Counted from the stretch's first letter, positions 8,372-16,751 are shown. The stretch is 64,000 nt of DNA from an uncultured Alphaproteobacteria bacterium (GCA_934202735.1 CAKPYH010000001.1:124001-188000), one strand, 5' to 3'. Notes: generated from the letters alone by a model not told the origin. Translations and numbers: made by a program.

Positions 8372-8387
8372 TGTTTCACGTGAAACA
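8372..8387. promoter_or_regulatory. parS: parS site 2
   Basis: Second perfect TGTTTCACGTGAAACA, 76 bases from site 1, in an AT-rich gap at the end of the small secreted-protein gene. The stretch between the two sites is almost pure A/T. Confidence 0.95.
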
Positions 8388-8389
8388 TT

Positions 8390-8836
8390 TTAATCAAAAA
8401 CGAATTTAATAGTATTGGTCGTTGCACAATCAGATGAACTATTTTTACCATTAACAAAAACAGAAACCGCCGACCGAACACGCGCCATCAAAAAAGAACA
8501 TGTTTGTTTATCAATTTGATTTAATTGAATATAAAAGCGATGAGCCCCATCCGGTCCGATGGTCCAATTCAAGCCGGAGAACGGAGATCCCATAACAGAT
8601 GAACGGGAAACAGATTCGTAATTTCCAAAATATCCTGTTTTAATTTCCATAGCCGTTTGTTCCACATCAGATAAAACCTGTGTACGCCGTGCAACAGATA
8701 AGCCCATCACAGCCGATTGTGTGGATTGGCGGGTGAGTGCACCTTGAACAGCCAAAGCCGACATCGTGTCAATCATTTGTGCTTGAACGCTATATGCTCC
8801 CAATAAAACACCTAAATAAATGAATGTATATTTCAT
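8390..8836 (-). CDS. Small secreted protein with pilin-like C-terminal domain
   Basis: 148 residues with a cleavable signal peptide (about residues 1-20, ending VQAQ). The C-terminal half, with RFYIQLNQI, a Cys in QTCSFLM, VFVNGK, a second Cys and a final NTIKFVFD strand, resembles the end of type IVb major pilins of the PilS/shufflon kind, whose two cysteines form a disulphide. Unlike those pilins there is no prepilin peptidase motif; the leader looks Sec-type. An ATG at 8848 is also open, but GGGGGAAAG lies just before 8836 and that ATG overlaps the dnaQ stop (ATGA). Function unknown; the fold assignment is an inference. Confidence 0.6.
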   Translation of the reverse strand: MKYTFIYLGVLLGAYSVQAQMIDTMSALAVQGALTRQSTQSAVMGLSVARRTQVLSDVEQTAMEIKTGYFGNYESVSRSSVMGSPFSGLNWTIGPDGAHRFYIQLNQIDKQTCSFLMARVRSAVSVFVNGKNSSSDCATTNTIKFVFD

Positions 8837-9525
8837 TCTTTCCCCCATAAATGATCCGGAATCTTTTGCATAAACGCTTCATGTGCGGCCAACTCAGTCG
8901 CAGTTGGCGGAAAAGAACGCGGTTCATGATAGGGGCGTTTTTGCCCTGACACAACCCGTTCTGTTGTATTTTTTATTGTTTTATTTCCGGCACTTAAAAC
9001 AAGACCCGGTTCACGTCCGCCTATCAATTCCAAATAAACATCGGCCAATAATTCGCTATCCAACAATGCCCCGTGGACTGTTCGGGCAGATGCGTCCACA
9101 TTAAACCGTTTGCACAACGCATCTAAATTGACCTTATGGCCCGGAAATTGTTGCCGGGCCATCAACAAGGTATCCACCACCCGATCAAACGTCAGTTCCG
9201 GCCGACCGCACGCCGATAATTCAGCGTTTAAGAATTTCATATCAAAGGCCGCATTATGAATAACTAATCGGGAATCTGTTCCCACAAAGGCTAAAAACTT
9301 GTCGGCGATATCCCGAAACTTGGGTTTATCGGCCACAAACTCATTCGTAATACCGTGTACGGCAATAACTTCCTGATCCATTTCCCGTTCGGGGTTCAAG
9401 TATTCCTGAAACGTCCGCCCCGTGGGTACATGGTTTTCTAATTCAACGCATCCGATTTCAACGATTTTATGCCCTTGGGCCGGATCCAAACCCGTGGTTT
9501 CGGTATCTAAAACAATTTCTCTCAT
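8833..9525 (-). CDS. dnaQ: DNA polymerase III epsilon subunit (proofreading exonuclease)
   Basis: 3'-5' exonuclease of the replicative polymerase (230 residues). DEDDh residues are visible: VLDTETTG, HNAAFDMKFL and HGALLDSELL. The frame runs on upstream to 9663, but the exonuclease domain begins at the ATG at 9525 as in other DnaQ proteins and the extra 46 residues look like translated AT-rich spacer. Co-transcribed with the small secreted gene downstream by an ATGA overlap. Confidence 0.93.
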   Translation of the reverse strand: MREIVLDTETTGLDPAQGHKIVEIGCVELENHVPTGRTFQEYLNPEREMDQEVIAVHGITNEFVADKPKFRDIADKFLAFVGTDSRLVIHNAAFDMKFLNAELSACGRPELTFDRVVDTLLMARQQFPGHKVNLDALCKRFNVDASARTVHGALLDSELLADVYLELIGGREPGLVLSAGNKTIKNTTERVVSGQKRPYHEPRSFPPTATELAAHEAFMQKIPDHLWGKE

Positions 9526-9841
9526 ACCTGATATTTTACAAAAAACACCCGAAAAAGGCAAGTAAATTGTGAATATTGGGGATAACTTTTTCAATAGACC
9601 TGTTCGGTGGAAAAAGTATTCAAAACTATCCCAAAAATATACACAACCGTCCGGCTGTTTCAAATAGACCTCTCATCAAAAAAGCAGGTTGAATCATCAA
9701 CGATTCGAACGCTTTTTGAAATGATGTCAAGCAAAAAATAAAAAAGATATGCACGTTATGAACAGGTCCTACTCATACTATTTATTTATTATAATAGATT
9801 AGGAACGGGTTCGGTGGATAACATTTTCCATAAAATTATCC
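9526..9841. other. AT-rich gap, candidate replication origin region
   Basis: About 300 bases with no gene, between divergent dnaQ and cysS and about 1.2 kb from the two parS sites. It holds single-mismatch relatives of the DnaA box TGTGGATAA (TGGGGATAA at about 9573, GGTGGATAA at about 9812), two GANTC methylation sites close together near 9691-9704 and long A/T runs that could unwind. Plus-strand genes left of it (rsmE, miaA) are richer in C than G, while those to the right (cysS, thrS) are richer in G, as expected at an origin. Perfect DnaA boxes were not found. Confidence 0.4.
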
Positions 9842-9871
9842 TTGCCAAGCCGGGGGCTTTTGTGATACAAT
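9842..9871 (+). promoter_or_regulatory. Possible cysS promoter
   Basis: TTGCCA (9842-9847), 18-base spacer and TACAAT (9866-9871) preceded by TGTGA as an extended -10. It lies 20 bases before the chosen cysS start. A second TATAAT at 9790-9795 has no clear -35 box. Confidence 0.45.
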
Positions 9872-9891
9872 GCACAGCAAGGAGAATGATG

Positions 9892-11289
9892 ATGTTAAAA
9901 CTATATAATACAGCCAGTCATAGTAAAGAAGTGTTTAAGCCTATCCACGATGGGGAAGTCCGGTTTTACGGGTGCGGTCCCACCGTTTATAACTATGCCC
10001 ATATCGGCAACATGCGGGCTTTTGTGTGCTATGATTTACTGAATCGTTATTTGCGGTACAAAGGATATAAGGTCACTTTTTGTATGAATTTGACGGACGT
10101 AGATGATAAAACGATTCGTGATTCTCAGGCGACCGGTCGGAAATTACGTGAATTTACGGATTTCTATGCGGCGGCTTTCTTTAAGGATTGTGAAACCTTG
10201 AATATTCAGCGGCCGGATATAACACCACGGGCCACCGAAGAAATTCCCGCGATGCTGGAATTAATCCAACGCTTGATGGATAAGGGGTATGCTTATCAAA
10301 CGCAAAAAGGTGATATTTACTTTAAAATCAGTATGTTTCCTGAATATGGTCGCATGGCCGGCATTGATATGACACACTTGAAGAATAATGCGGACGGGCG
10401 TATGACGGCCGATGAATATGATAAGGAAAGCGCGCAAGATTTTGCGCTATGGAAAGCTTGGACCGAAAAAGATGGTGAAAATTATTGGGAATCGCCTTGG
10501 GGGCGGGGGCGCCCGGGGTGGCATATTGAATGTTCGGCCATGTCGCATCGGTATTTAGGCCAACCGTTTGACATTCACATGGGGGGGATAGATTTGCTCT
10601 TCCCACATCATACAAACGAAATTGCACAATCCGAATGTGCATACGGGGTCAAGTTTGTGAATTATTGGGTGCATAACGAACATATTACCGTCAACGGTAA
10701 AAAAATGTCTAAATCATTGGGAAATTGCTTTAAGGTCAATGAGTTGCTTGAAAAGGGATATTCACCGCAAGCGATCCGTTACGAATTTATCAAAGCCCAT
10801 TATCGTCAAAATATGGACTTTCAGGAAAACAGTTTGGCCGGCAATCAATCGGTGATTGATAAGTTTTCTAATTTCAGGACGCGTTTGAAACAGGAAGCCA
10901 ATGGTCCGGGTTGGGCCGATTTACAACCGGCTTTGGAACGCGTGCAGGCGGGCTTTGAGGCCGGTATGGATGATGATTTGAACACGCCGGAAGCCTTGGC
11001 GGCTCTCTTTGATTTTATGGGGGAGGTCAATAAAAACTTTACGGCGTTAAGCGGTGAAGAGGCATCCCGAATCCGGGCCGTGATGGAACGGTTTGATTCG
11101 GTGTTGGGTATTTTACCCCCTGAAAAATCACAAGCATTGACACCGGCGCAACAAGATTTAATGACGCGGCGGCAGGAAGCCCGCTTGCAAAAAGATTGGG
11201 CAACGGCGGATGCTTTGAAAAAAGAGTTGTTAAATCAAGGGGTTGAAGTGAAAGATACGCCGCAAGGACCGGTGTGGCGTTTCATTTAG
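9892..11289 (+). CDS. cysS: Cysteinyl-tRNA synthetase
   Basis: Class I synthetase that charges tRNA-Cys (465 residues). Motifs: CGPTVYNYAHIGNMR (HIGH region with the zinc-binding Cys), GGIDLLFPHHTNEIAQSE and KKMSKSLGN (KMSKS). Three ATGs follow each other at 9886, 9889 and 9892; AAGGAG is best spaced for the last. An open extension to 9814 adds residues foreign to the family. The C-terminal DALR helix region is complete. Confidence 0.96.
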   Translation: MLKLYNTASHSKEVFKPIHDGEVRFYGCGPTVYNYAHIGNMRAFVCYDLLNRYLRYKGYKVTFCMNLTDVDDKTIRDSQATGRKLREFTDFYAAAFFKDCETLNIQRPDITPRATEEIPAMLELIQRLMDKGYAYQTQKGDIYFKISMFPEYGRMAGIDMTHLKNNADGRMTADEYDKESAQDFALWKAWTEKDGENYWESPWGRGRPGWHIECSAMSHRYLGQPFDIHMGGIDLLFPHHTNEIAQSECAYGVKFVNYWVHNEHITVNGKKMSKSLGNCFKVNELLEKGYSPQAIRYEFIKAHYRQNMDFQENSLAGNQSVIDKFSNFRTRLKQEANGPGWADLQPALERVQAGFEAGMDDDLNTPEALAALFDFMGEVNKNFTALSGEEASRIRAVMERFDSVLGILPPEKSQALTPAQQDLMTRRQEARLQKDWATADALKKELLNQGVEVKDTPQGPVWRFI

Positions 11290-11305
11290 GAGAGATGACA
11301 AGCAG

Positions 11306-11334
11306 ACAGGCGGACGGGTTATCTTTCCGCCTGT
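11306..11334. terminator. Hairpin between convergent cysS and M23 gene
   Basis: Nine-base stem ACAGGCGGA / TCCGCCTGT with an 11-base loop covering the stop codon of the M23 peptidase gene. No good T-run on either strand, so termination strength is doubtful. Confidence 0.35.
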
Positions 11335-12251
11335 TGTGGGTGTGTAAACAAGGGTTCAGGATCCACGCGAACACCGTACCAGGTGAGGGTAAAGTGTAAA
11401 TGCGGGCCTGTGGAACGGCCGGTTGTGCCGACTGACCCGATAACTTCTTTTGCACTAACGATTTGATTTTCTTTAACTTTTATATCACTTAAATGAGAGT
11501 AAGATGAAAAAACACCAAAGCCGTGATCTATTAAAACGGTTTGACCGCTGAAAAACATATTGGGGTGTGTAAGTACAACACGTCCCGGGGCCGGTGCCAC
11601 AACCGGTGTACCGGTAGGGGCGGCGTAATCGGTCCCGCTATGTCCTTGTTTTTTCACACCATTTAGAATTCTGCGAGAGCCAAAAAAACTGGAAATACGT
11701 TTGAATTTCGGGACCGGGCGTGTCCAGGTGGCGGGAAAAGCCGGGTAAGTGGAGGTGGCGCGGGCTTGCCGCAAAGCCAAAGCTTCCGCCGTAATTCGGG
11801 CCTGATCGGCCGGCGGCGGGGTTACTTTAGTCGGTGGCAGGCCGGAAATGTTTTCTTGTTTCCAAGGTGTTTCGGAAACCGGAAAAGTCATTTGTTTAGA
11901 ACCGGTTGTATCCTGTAAGGTGAGAGAAAATTCACGGGAATCTTGGGGAATGCCCAGCACAAAACGACCAGTCGTATCCGGGATCACTTCAAATAATTTT
12001 GTAGTGTTTTTTCCGATATTTAAGGTGCGTTCTTGCACAAATAAATGCTCGCCGGGGGATAAGTGCCCATAAATCAACCGTCCGTCTGCCAGCGGGGTAT
12101 CAAATGTCAAGGCGGCCGCCGTAAAAGAATAGAATGTAATTACAATGTAAGCACTGATGTATTTTGTAATCACTTTGTAATTACAGAGTAAAAATGTAAT
12201 TACATTGTGATTACATTTTGATGATGTATATACATTGTAATTACGTTTCAT
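11319..12251 (-). CDS. Exported M23-family (LytM) peptidase
   Basis: Probable peptidoglycan endopeptidase. The C-terminal LytM domain has both zinc motifs, GHSGTD and HLHF, so it should be active. A signal-like hydrophobic stretch ends in FTAAA. The start is uncertain: the ATG at 12251 overlaps the xseA stop and yields an odd leader with repeats of about ten residues (N-x-x-V-I-T), because the 30-bp DNA array B lies inside it; a GTG at 12173 would instead give a compact, normal signal peptide. Neither has a good ribosome site. Co-transcription with xseA is likely. Confidence 0.85.
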   Translation of the reverse strand: MKRNYNVYTSSKCNHNVITFLLCNYKVITKYISAYIVITFYSFTAAALTFDTPLADGRLIYGHLSPGEHLFVQERTLNIGKNTTKLFEVIPDTTGRFVLGIPQDSREFSLTLQDTTGSKQMTFPVSETPWKQENISGLPPTKVTPPPADQARITAEALALRQARATSTYPAFPATWTRPVPKFKRISSFFGSRRILNGVKKQGHSGTDYAAPTGTPVVAPAPGRVVLTHPNMFFSGQTVLIDHGFGVFSSYSHLSDIKVKENQIVSAKEVIGSVGTTGRSTGPHLHFTLTWYGVRVDPEPLFTHPQQAER

Positions 12252-12254
12252 GAA
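12135..12254. repeat. 30-bp tandem array of paired TGTAATTACA boxes (array B)
   Basis: Four units start exactly 30 bp apart at 12135, 12165, 12195 and 12225. Each holds two copies of TGTAATTACA (or a close variant such as TGTGATTACA) spaced 11 bp; the remaining 8 or so bases differ between units. Same box, same 11-bp pairing and same 30-bp spacing as array A at 3474-3574. It lies across the xseA/M23 junction and, if the M23 gene starts at 12251, is translated in frame as a ten-residue repeat. Confidence 0.9.
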
Positions 12255-13545
12255 ATAAATCTCCCTGTGATAAAGGGGAAACGGGTTCGTTTTTTTTCCG
12301 ATGAGAGAGCGGTGCGGGGGATTGTCCGACCGGAATCGCTTCGGTGGTCCCATCGGCAAAGGTAATTTTCAGGCGTTTTTCGGCGCGCGCAACGGGGGAT
12401 TGACTGATAATTTGACCTGAAGAGCCTGAAATCAAGGCAAATCCCCGTTCTAAAATGGAATGATATGAATATGATTTCAATAACTTAGAGTTTGTTTCCA
12501 GGCGTGAATTGATCAGGTGCCAATACACCCCAAAAGCCTGGGTTAAGCGTTCGGAGCGATCGTCCAGGCGTTGGACAAAGTGTTCTATCACATCGCCCAA
12601 GTTGGGTAAAGCGCGGACCAGGGTAGTCAGGCGCAGTTGCTTGTCATCGGCCAGCCGGCACAAGGCATCCGTTAAACGGGTTCCCAATGTGTTCAAACGG
12701 ACGGCCAAGTCTCGGCGGACAGGGACAGCCTTTTCCGCTGCGCCGGTCGGAGTAGGGGCGCGCAAGTCGGACACATAGTCAATCAGGGTGGTATCCGTTT
12801 CGTGACCGACGGCCGAAATAACCGGAATAACCGAATCGGCAACGGCACGGACGACAGTTTCTTCGTTAAAACACCATAAGTCTTCTAAACTGCCCCCGCC
12901 GCGGGCCACAATCAAAACGTCAGGACGGGGAATAGGACCGTCCGGGATGGATAGGCCGTCCGGCGGAATGGCATTAAAACCGCGTATAGCGGCCGTAATT
13001 TGATCGGCGGCCCCTTCGCCTTGGACTAAAACCGGCCACAGGTACACCTGTCGGGGAAAACGGTCGCGTAAACGATGCATAATATCCCGAATGACGGCAC
13101 CGGTGGGACTGGTAATCACGCCGATGGTATCGGGTAGGTAGGGAATAGGCTTTTTACGAGAGTCGTCAAACAAGCCTTCTTTGGCCAACTTTTCCCGCCG
13201 TTCATTCAGCAGTTTTAACAACGCCCCGACACCGGCCGGTTCGGCCGTATCCACAATCATTTGATAATTGGATCGCCCGGGGTAGGTGGACAGTTTGCCC
13301 GTACAAACGATTTCCAGGCCTTCTTGTAAAGCATTTACGGTTTCGGCCGACCGACCCCGCCAACAGATGGCCGACAGGACGGAATCTTTGTCTTTCAGTG
13401 AAAAGTAAATATGTCCCGAAGCTGCTTTTTTCAGGCCCGAGACTTCCCCGCGCACACGGATATGAGCAAAAACACGCTCTACACAACTTTTTAACGTCAA
13501 TGAGAGTTCTGAAACGGATAAAATCGGTTGTTCGGTTTGTTCCAT
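12241..13545 (-). CDS. xseA: Exodeoxyribonuclease VII large subunit
   Basis: Catalytic subunit of the single-strand nuclease ExoVII. N-terminal OB fold (VRGEVSGLKKAASGHIYFSLKD), then the catalytic core with VITSPTGAVIRDI, VARGGGSLEDLWCFNEE and SAVGHETDTTLIDYVSDLRAPTP, and a helical C-terminus. 434 residues from the ATG at 13545. An upstream ATG at 13572 is in frame, but a TATACT box lies only six bases before 13545 and overlaps that extension, suggesting a leaderless mRNA. No xseB seen in the window. Confidence 0.93.
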   Translation of the reverse strand: MEQTEQPILSVSELSLTLKSCVERVFAHIRVRGEVSGLKKAASGHIYFSLKDKDSVLSAICWRGRSAETVNALQEGLEIVCTGKLSTYPGRSNYQMIVDTAEPAGVGALLKLLNERREKLAKEGLFDDSRKKPIPYLPDTIGVITSPTGAVIRDIMHRLRDRFPRQVYLWPVLVQGEGAADQITAAIRGFNAIPPDGLSIPDGPIPRPDVLIVARGGGSLEDLWCFNEETVVRAVADSVIPVISAVGHETDTTLIDYVSDLRAPTPTGAAEKAVPVRRDLAVRLNTLGTRLTDALCRLADDKQLRLTTLVRALPNLGDVIEHFVQRLDDRSERLTQAFGVYWHLINSRLETNSKLLKSYSYHSILERGFALISGSSGQIISQSPVARAEKRLKITFADGTTEAIPVGQSPAPLSHRKKNEPVSPLSQGDLFHET

Positions 13546-13616
13546 AAAACGAGTATAGCAGATTTTTCCCAAAAAGGAAAGGAAAATTCAGGGCAGGGGC
13601 GGGCGGAAAACACATC

Positions 13617-13645
13617 AAAAAAGCGTCCCGAAAATCGGGACGCTT
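13617..13645 (-). terminator. Rho-independent terminator of the autotransporter gene
   Basis: Perfect ten-base stem AAGCGTCCCG / CGGGACGCTT with a five-base loop, followed on the minus strand by six T residues, 15 bases after the autotransporter stop. Confidence 0.85.
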
Positions 13646-13659
13646 TTCATACCAAGGAA

Positions 13660-15360
13660 TTAGAAGTTGTACTTGAACTTGACCATTCCGGTGTTGGAGT
13701 AGTTATCCTTGCGGAAGGCCCCTTCATAGTTCAAGTGTAATTCGGCATTGTTCGCCTTGAACACCAGGCCGACACCGGCTTCTACACCGGCACGGTGCAG
13801 ACGTTCACCTTGGACTTGATATGACGAGACACCACCCAGGTAGATATTTGCCGTGTTATCCATGGCTTTTACGTCATACGTTGCCGCAATGTGAGCCGAC
13901 GGGGTGAAGACGATACCCGTATCTGTGGCAAAGTCTTTGGACACTTTCAAGTCAACAACCGCCGTTCCGACAGACGTATCTTTGTTTTCCACAAAGGTAC
14001 CGAATTGGTTGGTGTGGCCCTTGTTATCCAAGAAGATATACCGGCCGCCGATACTGGCATCAAAAATATTCCACACATAACCGACCATACTTTGAATGGC
14101 ATAGGTATCCGCCCGCCAATGTTCGCCGTTGCTCTTGTATGTGATACGGCCATAGTTCGCAATGGCACGAATGTACCAATCCGCCGGTTTATATTGCCCG
14201 TACACAAAGCCGTTATTCCCATACATGTTTGTTTTGTTGTGGTTTGTCGCGCTCAGGTGCGTTAATGTCCGACTGAACCCGGCCCCTAACAACAAGTCTT
14301 CGGAAACCTGAGAGTCTACACCCAAGGCAAACCCGCGGGAGTTGGCCCGGAAACCGTTGTTTTGATTGTTGTTGGTATGGTTGAACAAGCCTTGAATCCA
14401 CGGACTTAAATGCAAGGTGGCTTCTTCATCGGACGAACCGCCCAAGCCTGATACACCACTCATCCGGTTGGCCGCCACATTCATGGCCGTGATGGAATCT
14501 TCCGTGGCCAGTTGTTGTTCGGGGGCCGTTGTCGGCTTCATGGCATCCAACAAGCCTTTGGCCGCGTCTGATTGTCCCATCTGAACCAAGGTGGCAATCG
14601 TATCATACGCCGAGTTGCCCGAAATGGACATCATCGCCTTTAAGATACCGGATTGATAATCATCATACCCGGCGGCGGCAATTTCCGATTGGGATTTTTG
14701 TGAGATGGAATACCGGTTGATATTGGTGATACCGCGGGTTTCATCATCATACACAATGTTGTACATGTTGTTGTCCGCCACTTGAAAATCTACCGGGTTG
14801 CCATCGGCGTCCACAAAAGCCAAAGAATCGTTCATACGGACCTGTTTGGTTTCACCGTTCGCCACGCTGCCGTTATCAATGACAAAGTGTGTTTCACCGT
14901 AAATACCGCCGTTTTCAATCAAAAATTCTTTGGCGGCGGTGGACCAGGAGTTTGCCCCCAGGCGTAAACCGGTATCCGATGTGAACTTCATCAAACCGTT
15001 CCACATTTCGGTGCCCCAACCCCATTTGGTATTGTCCAGGTTGATCAGGCCGGAGACAAATTCAATCGTACCGTCCCCGTTCAAAGAACCGTTTAATTCA
15101 ATTTTGGGAGCCTTGAATTTGACATGATCCCGCAAGTCAACATACACCGACGCCATAGAGGGTGTGTCTTGAAACACCAAAGAGTCGGAATCGGACAGTT
15201 CGGCGCATTCCGGACCGACGCAATCCACACCGTCTTTGGTGTATTGGAAATCATAGCCGTTGGTTTCATAGGCTTCAATGACGGCGGCTTGTGCGGTTGT
15301 GGTGGCGATAACACCGACCCCTAAGGCACAAACGGCAGAAAATAATTTACTTTTCAACAT
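13660..15360 (-). CDS. Autotransporter beta-barrel protein
   Basis: 566 residues. Signal peptide (about 1-25, ending TTAQA), then a 250-residue region with a CVGPEC cysteine pair and repeating beta-type LNGSLNGDGTIEF segments like a short passenger, then a C-terminal autotransporter barrel from about 310 ending in VKFKYNF, with the terminal Phe recognised by the BAM machinery. AAGGGG lies six bases before the ATG at 15360; an ATG at 15375 is less well placed. Second gene after the secreted propeller-like protein, 22 bases apart. Ligand or host target unknown. Confidence 0.85.
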   Translation of the reverse strand: MLKSKLFSAVCALGVGVIATTTAQAAVIEAYETNGYDFQYTKDGVDCVGPECAELSDSDSLVFQDTPSMASVYVDLRDHVKFKAPKIELNGSLNGDGTIEFVSGLINLDNTKWGWGTEMWNGLMKFTSDTGLRLGANSWSTAAKEFLIENGGIYGETHFVIDNGSVANGETKQVRMNDSLAFVDADGNPVDFQVADNNMYNIVYDDETRGITNINRYSISQKSQSEIAAAGYDDYQSGILKAMMSISGNSAYDTIATLVQMGQSDAAKGLLDAMKPTTAPEQQLATEDSITAMNVAANRMSGVSGLGGSSDEEATLHLSPWIQGLFNHTNNNQNNGFRANSRGFALGVDSQVSEDLLLGAGFSRTLTHLSATNHNKTNMYGNNGFVYGQYKPADWYIRAIANYGRITYKSNGEHWRADTYAIQSMVGYVWNIFDASIGGRYIFLDNKGHTNQFGTFVENKDTSVGTAVVDLKVSKDFATDTGIVFTPSAHIAATYDVKAMDNTANIYLGGVSSYQVQGERLHRAGVEAGVGLVFKANNAELHLNYEGAFRKDNYSNTGMVKFKYNF

Positions 15361-15382
15361 GTTTTTCCCCTTCATTTATCTG

Positions 15383-16582
15383 TTAGCGTTGATTGGACAG
15401 ATTTACCTGGAACAATGTGCGGGCGGTTGACCCGAACAATTTATCCCCGGTTGCAACCAACTTTTTCGTCCCAACGGTCCGCTTTTCCGCCGTTACATAA
15501 CGATCCGGCGAAATAATCCGACCCGTTTTCGTTGTGTCAAACACAGCAATATCGTTACTGTCTTTGGCCGCCGCAAACAACCGGTTGCCGTTCACGGCCA
15601 AAGCCGACACAGCCCCAAAGTCCGTTCTAAACGCCTTGGTTTGAGACATGGTATTCATATCATAACCGCGTACGATACCGGCTTCATCGGCCACGTACAG
15701 CATATTGCCTTGACCGATCATCGCGGTGGCATTGTTCACATCTTCGTTCATCAAGTCATTAGAAATGGTTTGAGCGACCGGACGAACACCGACTTTTAAA
15801 TTGGTGATCATCAAGATTTTCGGAACCGTTGTGCCGTCGGATTGTTGTTGTTCAATCCGAGTGATGATCGCGTTGTTGTTGATGGCCAGAGCAGTCGGAC
15901 GATCATACACGGACGCAAAAGTGATAAAACCGTTAGATTTCAAAGAACCGTCGGTTTCCGTGTACTTTTGAAAGCCATAGACGCCCCGTGTGTTTTTCAC
16001 AAAGCGGCCATACACGCCATCGCCCAGTTGGAACAGGCCCGCAGACGCGTCATTGCCGGCTTCGGTGGCACTTGTTTCCCGATAGGTGGATGTCCGGCCC
16101 AGGTCATTTTTGCCTACGCGGGCATCTTCCAACGTCCCGATTTTACCGTCTTTTTTATAAAACTCGGTTTTACCGGTGGCATCGTTATAGCCCATACCGG
16201 TAATTTCCAGGTTGTCCCGGAACCCGGCCGGCATTTGAACAGTGCGATAGGTGGTATTGGTTACATTGCCGTTGTTATCGTAAAATTCACCGGTTTTTAC
16301 GCGTGTTGTGTTCATCAGTTTATCACCCGGGGCAAACCACCCTTGATCAACGTTGTGATCCGGCGAAACAAACCAGCCGACCTTGTAAGCGTCAGACCGT
16401 GCCGGAGAACCCAATGTTTCCACCGGGGTTTCCGCCTGAACCACCAAACGGTTGGGGGTGACGATAAAGTCTTTAATCCCGCCCATCGGTGTCATTTCCT
16501 TTGTCGGTTCGGCCCGACCGGCAACCGCCGAATAAGCCACACCGCTTAAAACAATCATTTTTTTCAATGCATTCAACTTCAT
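15383..16582 (-). CDS. Secreted protein with propeller-like repeats
   Basis: 399 residues, not recognised as a named family. Signal peptide to about residue 25 (SAVAGRAEP). The second half has repeats such as ALAINNNAIITRI, GNMLYVADEAGIVRGYDM and VNGNRLFAAAKDSNDIAVFD, the pattern of beta-propeller blades. AAGGGAG precedes the ATG at 16582. Transcribed with the autotransporter barrel gene from a near-ideal promoter; together they could be a surface protein and its exporter or anchor, though each has its own signal peptide. Confidence 0.7.
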   Translation of the reverse strand: MKLNALKKMIVLSGVAYSAVAGRAEPTKEMTPMGGIKDFIVTPNRLVVQAETPVETLGSPARSDAYKVGWFVSPDHNVDQGWFAPGDKLMNTTRVKTGEFYDNNGNVTNTTYRTVQMPAGFRDNLEITGMGYNDATGKTEFYKKDGKIGTLEDARVGKNDLGRTSTYRETSATEAGNDASAGLFQLGDGVYGRFVKNTRGVYGFQKYTETDGSLKSNGFITFASVYDRPTALAINNNAIITRIEQQQSDGTTVPKILMITNLKVGVRPVAQTISNDLMNEDVNNATAMIGQGNMLYVADEAGIVRGYDMNTMSQTKAFRTDFGAVSALAVNGNRLFAAAKDSNDIAVFDTTKTGRIISPDRYVTAEKRTVGTKKLVATGDKLFGSTARTLFQVNLSNQR

Positions 16583-16622
16583 TTTGTTTTCTCCCTTGGT
16601 TAAAATTTGAATGATAAGTTGC

Positions 16623-16651
16623 ATTATAACATAAATCAGATATTTTGTCAA
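16623..16651 (-). promoter_or_regulatory. Strong consensus promoter of the propeller/autotransporter operon
   Basis: Minus strand TTGACA (16646-16651), 17-base spacer, TATAAT (16623-16628): a perfect match to the sigma-70 consensus, implying high expression of the surface-protein pair. Confidence 0.9.
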
Positions 16652-16715
16652 TCTTTTTTTTGAAATGGGGGTATAAGCCTGATTCTACGGGCCTGCGGTC
16701 CCGAAAATTTTTTTG

Positions 16716-16744
16716 TTGATTTTTGAAAAAATCTGTGATATGAT
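16716..16744 (+). promoter_or_regulatory. Promoter of the lipoprotein hydrolase, probably leaderless
   Basis: TTGATT (16716-16721), 17-base spacer, TATGAT (16739-16744). The favoured ATG at 16752 starts eight bases after the -10 box, at the expected transcription start, so the mRNA would have no leader. Confidence 0.6.
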
Positions 16745-16751
16745 GTCCTGC

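Noticed and set aside
9526..9663. 46-residue N-terminal extension of dnaQ
   Set aside because: The exonuclease fold begins at the ATG at 9525; the extension is translated AT-rich spacer.
9663..9760. Possible tRNA near the AACGATTCGAACG stretch
   Set aside because: The GATTCGA piece resembles a T-loop, but no acceptor stem, D-arm or anticodon arm can be formed around it.
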